Shown here: in pieces, positions 27,648 to 35,237 of the stretch
How positions within the stretch are numbered: position 1 is the first letter of the stretch
Layout: each line of letters begins with the position of its first letter
Assembly (NCBI GenBank): GCA_020632975.1
Contig: JACKEL010000013.1
Span: 62,001 to 126,000, forward strand
DNA length: 64,000 bases
Direction of reading: 5' to 3'
Source of the DNA: Myxococcales bacterium
GTDB lineage: Bacteria > Myxococcota_C > UBA6777
Translations under genes and position numbers: made by a program
The notes under the pieces: generated by a model
Told to the model about the DNA's origin: nothing
The model's database searches: none
Seen by the model: only the letters and a program-made list of their open reading frames with translations

Positions 27648-28019
27648 CACTCACCTCAAACGCAGGCAGGATGCCCTTTTCTGCCTCTGATCTCCAGACA
27701 GAGAGCATCACCGTGTAACATCTTCGTTAGATTAACGCCGAGAACTTCGATGTTTTCGACGCTTTGGGTCATCATGACCCTTTCCCCCACCTCTTTGACG
27801 TGTCTCTTTTGTCTTGCACATTGAAGCCGAAATAACCTGACTGTCAAGTCACTTTGTACAATGCACGCCCATTGTGACAGAAAAATGACAGAACTTTTTC
27901 TTCTTCCCTCCCTCTTGACAAAGTGTGTGATCCTCCCGACAAAGGCAAGCCATCAACGACACACGAAGCTCTCTAGGTTGTATTCGTGTGCCTCCCCTTT
28001 CGGCCTTGGGATCAAAAGA
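27648..28019. other. 372-bp divergent spacer with palindrome, no gene
   Basis: No gene is supported. A perfect palindrome, GGGTCATcATGACCC, lies at 27766-27780 and looks like an operator for a dimeric regulator. TTGACA hexamers occur on both strands (27915-27920 plus; complement of 27844-27849 minus) without clear -10 partners. The spacer serves the polyprenol-kinase-like gene and the esterase. Confidence 0.45.
27766..27780. promoter_or_regulatory. 15-bp palindromic candidate operator
   Basis: Seven-base arms GGGTCAT / ATGACCC flank a single C. It is about 120 bp before the minus-strand start and 240 bp before the plus-strand start. Symmetry and position suggest a dimeric repressor or activator site. 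No cognate regulator gene adjoins. Confidence 0.4.
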
Positions 28020-29435
28020 ATGAAGCACCCAAAACACGGTTCTTCCGCGCATCAACCACAGACCTCTTCCCACGAACATCACGAAGCCACTGAGACGGCC
28101 TCTGCATCGCCCTCCAAAAAGAAGACGAAGCAGAAACAAACACACGAGCATGAAGACGTACGCGGGCAAGAAGAGGCTCACGAACACGAACATCCCCACG
28201 AAAATGAAAACGAGCATGAGCACGCGCACGAACACCACCCCAAGCAGCGCACCAAGCACCATCCCGCGCACATGCGAGAGCAACACGATGAAGAGCACCC
28301 AAGCAACCTAACCTACACAGCTTGGCCACTTGGGGGACGTGAGATCGCGATGCAGATCGAGGTGTTTCCTCGCTACGTCCCTGAAGGAACAAACGCACTT
28401 TACCTACAAGGTGATCATCCACAGCTTGGAAAGGGAAGAGAAAAAGGCTTACGCCTCCACCTCCATGGGGATGGCGCATGGCGTAATACAGTCCGCCTCA
28501 AAGCTGGAGAAGGATTGCACTTCAAGGTGCATCGTGGAGACAGCGAAAGCCTCGCCGTGGATAGCGAAGGACGCCCGATCATCTTCCACGCTTCTCTCCA
28601 ACAGAGCGGGAGTTTTGCGGCAGAAGTGTATGGTTGGCTGGATCGCGACTATCACCCCAAACCAACGATCAAAGGGCGCTTGGAGCTTCATCGCAAGATG
28701 ACATACCCGGGTATCCGCGAAAGAGACATCTTGGTGTGGCTACCGTCGTCGTATGACAGTGACCCACAGCGGCGTTATCCCGTGCTTTATATGCACGATG
28801 GGCAGAATCTTTTTGACCCAGCCACAGCATACGCAGGCGTGGAGTGGGCTGTCGATGAAAACATCGAACAGCTCGAACGTGAGGGGCGGATCGACACGCC
28901 GATCGTGGTGGGTCTCAAGAATACGCCCGATCGCTTAGAAGAGTATGTCCCAACAGACCAAGGTTACGCATACATGCGCTTCATCGTCGAAGTGGTGAAA
29001 CCCATGATCGACCATCGCTATCGAACGCGTCCTGATCGCGAAAACACCGCAGTGATGGGGTCTTCGTTGGGTGGTCTGGCGTCTTTCCTTTTGGTCTGGT
29101 GTTATCCTCATCTCTTTTCCAAGGCTGGCTGTCTTTCCCCAGTGTTTCACAATCGCAAAGAACTCAACGTCGATGTGTGTTCATGGGTCGAACAATACGA
29201 CGGCCCTCCCAAGGATATCCGTCTCTATATCGACAATGGTGGGCAAGGACTGGAGTACCGCTTGATGCCGGGTTGTCGCAGGATGGTCAAACTACTTGAA
29301 AAGCGCGGTTACCAACACGGGAAAGATCTCGCTTGGTACCTCGACAAAGACGCACACCACAATGAGAGCGCTTGGGCGGCCCGTTTGTGGCGTCCACTGA
29401 CTTTTCTTTTTGGTGAATACAAAGAAGCGCCTTGA
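28020..29435 (+). CDS. Alpha/beta-hydrolase (esterase D/enterochelin-esterase-like) with His-rich N-terminus and CBM20-like domain
   Basis: 471 residues. Residues about 12-100 are a His/Glu/Lys-rich tract, probably disordered and able to bind metal. About 105-190 resembles a starch-binding CBM20-like domain (ALYLQGDHPQLGKG, then FKVHRGDSES) found before esterases of this group. About 215-465 is the esterase: VLYMHDGQNLF, nucleophile elbow GSSLGG, acid in LYIDNGGQG and His in KDAHHNESAW. It should cleave an ester or peptide-like bond; the substrate is unknown. No clear signal peptide, so cytoplasmic. The start at ATG 28020 has only a weak ribosome site. It borders the ATP-grasp genes and may belong to their pathway. 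Confidence 0.82.
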   Translation: MKHPKHGSSAHQPQTSSHEHHEATETASASPSKKKTKQKQTHEHEDVRGQEEAHEHEHPHENENEHEHAHEHHPKQRTKHHPAHMREQHDEEHPSNLTYTAWPLGGREIAMQIEVFPRYVPEGTNALYLQGDHPQLGKGREKGLRLHLHGDGAWRNTVRLKAGEGLHFKVHRGDSESLAVDSEGRPIIFHASLQQSGSFAAEVYGWLDRDYHPKPTIKGRLELHRKMTYPGIRERDILVWLPSSYDSDPQRRYPVLYMHDGQNLFDPATAYAGVEWAVDENIEQLEREGRIDTPIVVGLKNTPDRLEEYVPTDQGYAYMRFIVEVVKPMIDHRYRTRPDRENTAVMGSSLGGLASFLLVWCYPHLFSKAGCLSPVFHNRKELNVDVCSWVEQYDGPPKDIRLYIDNGGQGLEYRLMPGCRRMVKLLEKRGYQHGKDLAWYLDKDAHHNESAWAARLWRPLTFLFGEYKEAP

Positions 29436-29564
29436 TCCCCAGAACGCCCCACATCCCCATCCCACCAAGACATCCGCTCCTTCAAAAACAACACAGCCAT
29501 GCTTGTTGTATCCAAAGACGACATCCTTGCGCTCGAAAAGGTGTATCCCCCACCCCCTAGAGGC

Positions 29565-30911
29565 TTAGGCTTCGCTACCCATCGCTTCTTGATCGTGCGT
29601 TGCAGAAACCACTGTTGTGGTCGAGTCTTTTTGACGCAAACGATCGCGCTCACAAGAGAGATAAAACTCGTGGATACCGCGATAGTGTGCGATCTTTTGG
29701 GACCATTCGTGTTGGAAAGTGAAGTAGTACTTCACTTCTTTCTCGATGATCTCTGTGAAAGCGTCTGAAGCGAAGAAGTCTTGGGCTTGTTGGTCAAAGT
29801 CGGGCATGTGTTCTTCGCAGAAAGACAAGAAGTGTTCGGTATTGAAGAAGTCATGCGCGATCTTGTTGTACTCTTCGAGGCGTTCCATGTACGAAAGATC
29901 GTTGCGAGCGCCTGTTGCAAAGTAACGATGCCAGTCCACCGCGTAGCCTGCTGCTTTTTGGCGACGGGTCACCGCACAGTAGATCAGCCACTGCGCCATG
30001 TATTTGACGAGTGTGGGGAAGTAGAAGTGCAAGGACACCAAGCTGCTGTCAGGGCAAGCGTTGGCAAAGTCGATGGGATGGACTTTTCCGTCTTTGTCGA
30101 TCAGCATCTCGCAGGAGTTGTGGTCCCACTTATAAAACGCATTGATCATCCGTGTGATGCGGCTGGTTTCTGCGTAGTGATCGGAAGAGATGAAGTTGAA
30201 CTCGACAGCTTGTTTGTCGCTGCGCAGATAACGGTCGTGTGAGTACTTCGCGTCAGGATTGAAGTGCATCACCAACATCTGGGGTCCGATGCCTACGACG
30301 CGAACAAACTCTTTGAACTCGATGGCTTCTTGAAGGTTGAGCGGTGTATTGCCCGAAGCATCGCAGGCTTTGATCAAGTCGTGTTCATTGTTGACCTTGC
30401 TCACGCCCTTCCAACCACCACCCGACTGAGGCTTCAAAAAGGCGGGGTAGCCGACATCACGACCGATCTCACGCAGATCAAAGTTGTCGTGGTCCATGTG
30501 CAACAAGTCATGGATGGGCACATCCACAAGACCTTCGTAAGAACGGCTTGGAAGAGCCCATGTCTTGGGGATATTCAGCCCAAGGTGAGACATGTGTCCA
30601 TAGGTGGTGTTTTTGTTCATGGCCAAGAACGAAGCCACATCGTTGAGCATGTACACGCGTTGCGCAAACATCATGAAGTAGCTTGTTGCGTAGGAGTTCC
30701 AATGGATGTTGCGGTTGACGATGACGCGATAAGGACACTCTTCATCTTGTACGCGATAAGGTCGTGTGTGCATCCTTTCGAGGCGCACATCGACTTTTTC
30801 TCCATCCCACTCGATTTGCGGCGAAAGGTGTTTCATCAACCCTTGTAGCGCAGCAACAAACGAATAATTGTTAAGGTCGATCATCCCAATAACCGCATCA
30901 GACCGCTTCAT
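29565..30911 (-). CDS. ATP-grasp ligase-like protein A
   Basis: 448 residues. The ATP-grasp fold is visible at about 100-330: the region AMNKNTTYGHMSHLGLNIPKTW, then GYPAFLKPQSGGGWKG (ATP-binding Lys and Gly-rich loop), LNLQEAIEFKEFVRV, and the metal-binding end PIDFANACPD. These enzymes join a carboxylate to an amine or thiol through an acyl-phosphate. The C-terminal 120 residues are rich in aromatic and charged residues and unassigned. Start ATG 30911 is chosen because GGGAG sits 9 nt upstream; two other in-frame ATG codons lie just before. Divergent from the second ATP-grasp gene across 341 bp and convergent with the esterase, suggesting one pathway. Confidence 0.82.
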   Translation of the reverse strand: MKRSDAVIGMIDLNNYSFVAALQGLMKHLSPQIEWDGEKVDVRLERMHTRPYRVQDEECPYRVIVNRNIHWNSYATSYFMMFAQRVYMLNDVASFLAMNKNTTYGHMSHLGLNIPKTWALPSRSYEGLVDVPIHDLLHMDHDNFDLREIGRDVGYPAFLKPQSGGGWKGVSKVNNEHDLIKACDASGNTPLNLQEAIEFKEFVRVVGIGPQMLVMHFNPDAKYSHDRYLRSDKQAVEFNFISSDHYAETSRITRMINAFYKWDHNSCEMLIDKDGKVHPIDFANACPDSSLVSLHFYFPTLVKYMAQWLIYCAVTRRQKAAGYAVDWHRYFATGARNDLSYMERLEEYNKIAHDFFNTEHFLSFCEEHMPDFDQQAQDFFASDAFTEIIEKEVKYYFTFQHEWSQKIAHYRGIHEFYLSCERDRLRQKDSTTTVVSATHDQEAMGSEA

Positions 30912-31252
30912 CCGCATTTTCTCCCTGTGCATCTCCGCCACGTTGTACCCTCCCGCACAACATAGCTTCTCACCGCAAACATTCGCTTTTTTTCGTTTCA
31001 GAGCGTGACCATCTGCGCCCCAAAAAACGCACGCGCCAACATCCCACATCGCAAGCAAGTGGCGTCCACTTCGCGTTGGTCTCTCCTCGGCGTGAGGGTA
31101 TGGATCGTGACTCAAAAGTCAAACGAAATCACGTTGACAATGCAAGATTTTCCATCACTCTTGTTGCATTGCACAAAAAGGTCTTGCCACATCGCAAAGA
31201 GATCGCTAAAAAAGGGCGCCAGACAACCCGATGCTTGCGGAGGCTTTTTCCG
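30912..31252. other. 341-bp divergent spacer between ATP-grasp genes
   Basis: No gene. The spacer holds the promoters of both ATP-grasp genes. A TTGACA hexamer at 31134-31139 overlaps the left arm of a perfect inverted repeat CAATGCAA / TTGCATTG (31138-31145 and 31164-31171). The overlap with a possible -35 box suggests repression, but the matching -10 box is weak. Confidence 0.45.
31138..31171. promoter_or_regulatory. Inverted repeat overlapping a possible -35 box
   Basis: Perfect 8-bp arms with an 18-nt centre lie about 80 bp before the second ATP-grasp start. An operator is more likely than a terminator, because no T-run follows. Confidence 0.4.
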
Positions 31253-32416
31253 ATGAATTTCGTCTTCTTGTCCCCTCATTTCCCAACCAACTACCGCCTC
31301 TTTTGTCGATCACTACGCCGTCGAGGCGCGCAAGTTTTGGGGATCGGTGATACGCCCCCCAACGCGCTTCCCACGGATCTCAAAAATGCGCTGACAGAAT
31401 ATTTTCCTGTCCGCGACATGGATGATTATGATCAGGTGTTGCGTGCGGTCGGTTATCTGACCCATCAGTACGGCAAGATCAGCCGTATCGAATCACACAA
31501 TGAGCATTGGCTTGGGCTTGAGAGCAGTCTGCGTACAGACTTCAATGTCGAAGGACCGCACACCAAAGACCTGCCCGATATCAAGCTCAAATCGCGCATG
31601 AAACAAAAGTTCATTGAGGCAGGTCTCCAAGTCGTCAAAGGAGAGCGCATCCTCGATGAAGCGCACTGCCGCACATTTATCGAGCGTGTGGGTTATCCTG
31701 TGGTGATCAAGCCCGACCAAGGCGTCGGTGCCAACGACACCTTCCGCATCGACAACGAAGACCAATTGGAACGCTTTCTCAACGAAGAAGATATCTCCGA
31801 TTACTTCATCGAAGAGTTTGTGGATGGGAAGATCTGCACCTTTGATGGACTGACCAACGCAGCGGGCGAACCAGTCTTCTTTACAGGCCATGAGTACAGT
31901 CACGGTGTGATGGAAGTCGTCAACAACGACGGACACGTGGCGTATTGCTCTTATCGAGAGATCCCCAAAGATCTCGAAGAAGCGGGAAGAAAGCTGCTCA
32001 AAGCTTTCAATGTAAAAGAGCGCTTCTTTCACTTCGAGTTTTTCCGCAGACACCACGATCAAGCGTTGATTGTCTTGGAGGTCAACATCCGTCCTCCTGG
32101 TGGGATGACGCTCGACATGTTCAACTTTGCCAATGACATCGACATCTACGATGTTTACGCAGAGCTAATCATGACGGGAACCACCAATATCTCGTACAAT
32201 CGGCCTTATCACTGCGCTTATATTAGCCGCAAAAATCATATCAACTATCGCCATTCACACGAAGAGATCTCCAAAAAGTTGCGTATGGTGATGCGCTATG
32301 AAGGACCGATCCATAAGCTCTTTTCTCGGGGCATGGGGCATTATGCGTACATCATCGCGACGCCCTATATGGAAGAAGTCAACGAAGCCATCGACTTTAT
32401 CCACCAAACCAAGTAA
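31253..32416 (+). CDS. ATP-grasp ligase-like protein B
   Basis: 387 residues. A pre-ATP-grasp Rossmann-like part (FVFLSPHFPTNYRLF, GIGD) is followed by ATP-grasp at about 110-300: GYPVVIKPDQGVGANDTFR, EEFVDGKICTFDG, and the metal site FHFEFFR ... LEVNIRPPGGMTLDM. The pattern resembles carboxylate-amine ligases of the carbamoyl-phosphate-synthase-like branch. The product is unknown. GGAGG lies about 9 nt before ATG 31253. The hydrolase at 32484 starts 67 bp later, so the two genes are likely co-transcribed. It is only distantly similar to ATP-grasp protein A, so the two should act on different substrates or in sequence. Confidence 0.85.
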   Translation: MNFVFLSPHFPTNYRLFCRSLRRRGAQVLGIGDTPPNALPTDLKNALTEYFPVRDMDDYDQVLRAVGYLTHQYGKISRIESHNEHWLGLESSLRTDFNVEGPHTKDLPDIKLKSRMKQKFIEAGLQVVKGERILDEAHCRTFIERVGYPVVIKPDQGVGANDTFRIDNEDQLERFLNEEDISDYFIEEFVDGKICTFDGLTNAAGEPVFFTGHEYSHGVMEVVNNDGHVAYCSYREIPKDLEEAGRKLLKAFNVKERFFHFEFFRRHHDQALIVLEVNIRPPGGMTLDMFNFANDIDIYDVYAELIMTGTTNISYNRPYHCAYISRKNHINYRHSHEEISKKLRMVMRYEGPIHKLFSRGMGHYAYIIATPYMEEVNEAIDFIHQTK

Positions 32417-32483
32417 TCCCCAAGACCCCGCATCCACCGCACAATACGGTTCGGATGCATCGCATGGAGCGACGTCGACGACG

Positions 32484-33221
32484 ATGTACACCGAAGAACA
32501 CTTTTGGAGATCACCTCGCCTTGATCAAAAGATGGCGATGCGTGTGTATGGACATTATGGCCGCCCCCTCTTGGTCTTCCCCACTTCGGGAGGACGTTAC
32601 TTTGAGTACGAAGACTTCGGTATGATCGAGGCGATTCGTCCCTTTATTGAAGAAGGACGCATCAAAGTCTTTGCCGTGGACAGTGTGGATCGACAAAGCT
32701 GGCTGGATCGCAAGATCCAACCTGCTGAAAAAGCCCGACGTCACGAGCTTTATGATCAGTACATTGCCAAAGAAGTCATCCCCTTTATCCATGCTCATTG
32801 CCACGGTCCCCAGCCCATCCTCACCACAGGTTGTAGTCTTGGGGCCTATCACGCGGCCAACTTCTTCTTCCGCTACCCCAAGCTTTTCAACGGAACCATC
32901 GCCCTTTCGGGTGTGTATCGCGCAGCTTTTTCTGTGGGCGACTACATGGATGGGAATGTTTACTTCAACTCCCCCATCGACTACCTCGCGCGCTTAAACG
33001 ATCCCCAGTACCTCGAAGCCTACCGCCACGCAAAGATCGTGCTTTGTGTGGGGCTTGGCGCTTGGGAAGAGCGGATGATCCGCGACACACGCATCATGCA
33101 ATCGATCCTTCAACAAAAGCATATCCCCGCTATCATCGATTATTGGGGACATGATGTAGAGCACCACTGGTTCTGGTGGCGTCAACAAATGCCCTACTTC
33201 CTTGGTCGAATCCTCCCCTAA
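32484..33221 (+). CDS. Alpha/beta-hydrolase, COG4947-like esterase
   Basis: 245 residues, a compact alpha/beta-hydrolase. Seen: YGRPLLVFPTSGGRYFE at the first strands, the nucleophile elbow TGCSLGAYHA, an acidic candidate in LGAWEERMIRD, and the catalytic His region WGHDVEHHWFWW. This arrangement matches the family of small bacterial esterases grouped with enterochelin-esterase relatives. No signal peptide. The ATG at 32484 begins the conserved part; upstream codons belong to low-quality sequence, and GGAG is about 14 nt before. It is directly downstream of ATP-grasp protein B and may release or proof-read that enzyme's product. Confidence 0.83.
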   Translation: MYTEEHFWRSPRLDQKMAMRVYGHYGRPLLVFPTSGGRYFEYEDFGMIEAIRPFIEEGRIKVFAVDSVDRQSWLDRKIQPAEKARRHELYDQYIAKEVIPFIHAHCHGPQPILTTGCSLGAYHAANFFFRYPKLFNGTIALSGVYRAAFSVGDYMDGNVYFNSPIDYLARLNDPQYLEAYRHAKIVLCVGLGAWEERMIRDTRIMQSILQQKHIPAIIDYWGHDVEHHWFWWRQQMPYFLGRILP

Positions 33222-33274
33222 CATTTCGCTTCGACGTCCCCGTCACTTCTCCCCATCGCCTCATCCCCACACCT

Positions 33275-34414
33275 CTACCAACCCACTTGAATCAGCCGTT
33301 GCCCCATCTCTTGTCTTTGTTGCCATGTCGGTGAGTTGCGGCGCCTTGACATCCAAGCCCCGCTGTTTCGCCTTCTTCGACGCCGCTTCTTTTTTGCGGG
33401 CAAAGGCGCAAAGCCCGAAAGATAGCGGGCATGTGTCGCTTGGAGCTTACGGTACAATCCCACATCAGGCAGCGCAAAGATCGCAACCAAAGAAACGATC
33501 ATGCTCACGCTACCAATCGCCGCAAAGACCGCAAGATTCGCCTCAAAGTAATGACCTTTTAGGTTGTATTGTAGAGACTCCAAGATCGAAACATACAACA
33601 ACAACGCTGTCGCCGAAGAAAGCGTCAACACAAGGCTGATCGTCGCGACATCCAAGATCGGGCTATGAAGGCGACGTGCTGTCGCACTTTCATGACGAAA
33701 GGTATTCATGGTCGTGAGGAACAGTCGTGCTTTTTGGCGCAGCATCTTCTTTTTCTGTTGCGGGGACAAGGAAAGTCCAGCGTACTCAAGTAGGCTTTTC
33801 CATGCAGACCATCTCTTTTTTTGTTGTAGAGAAAGTCGTACAGAGGACGAAGAGGCCCACAACAACCGAAACAAGAACTTCTCGTAATCTTGAAGAAGGT
33901 ACAGTTTGAGCTGCAATCGTTGGATGCGCTGCACTCCCACAAGCGTGTAAGCGTTGCGTTTTTTTCCAGGGGTGAGACAACGATAACCACACAGCTTCTG
34001 AAAGTACCGCTGAAACAAGGAGATCGCTTTTTCGAGGCGTTTCAAACATGTTGAGGCCCCTTGATGAAGCGCCCGAACATGCGCACGCGTCGGCTGTTTT
34101 TGTTGTGGGACAGGGCAGTCTGCTTGTGCAAGATGAAAGTGGTAGCGCATCAACAACAGCCAAACGTCTCGATCAAAGCTCCACTCTTTGGCGTGGTCCT
34201 TCAAGAAAAGTTCTTTGAGGGCTATCGCTTTTTCCAAAGCGTCTTTCCACGCCGCGATATCTCCCTGTTGCATGGCCGAAGCAGCACTACGCAAGCTCTC
34301 GAAAAAAGGTGATTGCAAAGGCAGGCGCCTTTTTGCATGGACGTCTCCCGTCCCCTTCCATCCAGAAAAAAGGAACACCAAACACCCAAGAAAGAGAGCC
34401 AAACAGGGCCGCAT
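33275..34414 (-). CDS. Uncharacterised signal-peptide membrane protein
   Basis: 379 residues, not recognised. A signal peptide (MRPCLALFLGCLVFLFSG) opens the protein. About 40-245 is a basic, helical region with several Cys, possibly TPR-like. Two membrane helices follow at about 255-280 and 295-320, and the C-terminus is strikingly basic (KKKRRRRRRNSG). ATG 34414 is chosen over 34447 because GAGG sits 6 nt upstream and the signal begins at once. It could be an inner-membrane protein with a long periplasmic domain and a cytoplasmic nucleic-acid- or lipid-binding tail. Convergent with the esterase at 32484. Confidence 0.65.
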   Translation of the reverse strand: MRPCLALFLGCLVFLFSGWKGTGDVHAKRRLPLQSPFFESLRSAASAMQQGDIAAWKDALEKAIALKELFLKDHAKEWSFDRDVWLLLMRYHFHLAQADCPVPQQKQPTRAHVRALHQGASTCLKRLEKAISLFQRYFQKLCGYRCLTPGKKRNAYTLVGVQRIQRLQLKLYLLQDYEKFLFRLLWASSSSVRLSLQQKKRWSAWKSLLEYAGLSLSPQQKKKMLRQKARLFLTTMNTFRHESATARRLHSPILDVATISLVLTLSSATALLLYVSILESLQYNLKGHYFEANLAVFAAIGSVSMIVSLVAIFALPDVGLYRKLQATHARYLSGFAPLPAKKKRRRRRRNSGAWMSRRRNSPTWQQRQEMGQRLIQVGW

Positions 34415-34574
34415 CCACAACCTCAACGCAACAGAAAACCACACCATCCCAAGAAAGCCTCGTTATTGTATTGACCATGCAACAATGTGTGTCTTGCGAG
34501 ACGGACATGCCACCCCACCCCAAAGTCCCCGACTACCCGAATAAAACGAACCCGACCTCCATCTCCGCGCTCGT

Positions 34575-35237
34575 TTATCGAACGAGGGTGCTGATCTTTT
34601 CTTGTGTAAGGAGGTGTGCGCTGTCGTTGAAGCGGATCAGTTGCCAGCCCCGTGTCGTGTATTTGAGTTGGCAGATCCCAGTGTTATCGAGGATGGCTTT
34701 GTAGGTGTGGGCAGGAGAGAACTCTAGGATGCCACGCAACAAGCAACGAATCGCCAAGCCATGCCCAACGATCAACACACGTCGATCTTGGTCTTGCCAG
34801 CCAGGGAGCAGCGTCTCTTCCACCCACGACAACATCCGCATCTCGACGTCTCGCTGTGACTCACCACCAGGAGGCGCAAACCCCCATGGGTCCTCTTTGA
34901 TCTGAGCCAAGATGTGTGGCTGGTAGATCTTTTCGCGAGGCTGTCCTTCCCAAGAACCCATGTGGATCTCACCGAGTGTTGGGATCTGTTGGACATCTTC
35001 AAAAGCATATCCCAACTCATGGGTAATCAAACGCGCCGTTTCCACCGCGCGAACAGCCGTCGAGCTAAACACACGATCAAAACTCAAACCTTCGGATACA
35101 AGGCGATGACCAACACGGCGTGCTTGTTTTTCGCCGCGTTTGGTCAGAGGAGACTCAGGGGAGCTTCCACCCACGCGATGAGCGATCTCGACGTTGGCTT
35201 GGCTTTCCCCGTGGCGTATCAGATACAGATCCAACAT
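34575..35237 (-). CDS. Histidine phosphatase superfamily (phosphoglycerate mutase-like) protein
   Basis: 220 residues. The phosphohistidine motif LIRHGESQAN is at residues 5-14; further core residues are R and E in FSSTAVRAVETA, PTLGEIHMGSWEG, and the second His in VLIVGHGLA. It removes phosphate from a small molecule or protein; the family alone does not say which. Start ATG 35237 overlaps the stop of the upstream gene as TGATG, so translation is coupled to the MopE-like protein. That coupling of a cytoplasmic phosphatase to a surface protein is unexplained. Confidence 0.9.
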   Translation of the reverse strand: MLDLYLIRHGESQANVEIAHRVGGSSPESPLTKRGEKQARRVGHRLVSEGLSFDRVFSSTAVRAVETARLITHELGYAFEDVQQIPTLGEIHMGSWEGQPREKIYQPHILAQIKEDPWGFAPPGGESQRDVEMRMLSWVEETLLPGWQDQDRRVLIVGHGLAIRCLLRGILEFSPAHTYKAILDNTGICQLKYTTRGWQLIRFNDSAHLLTQEKISTLVR

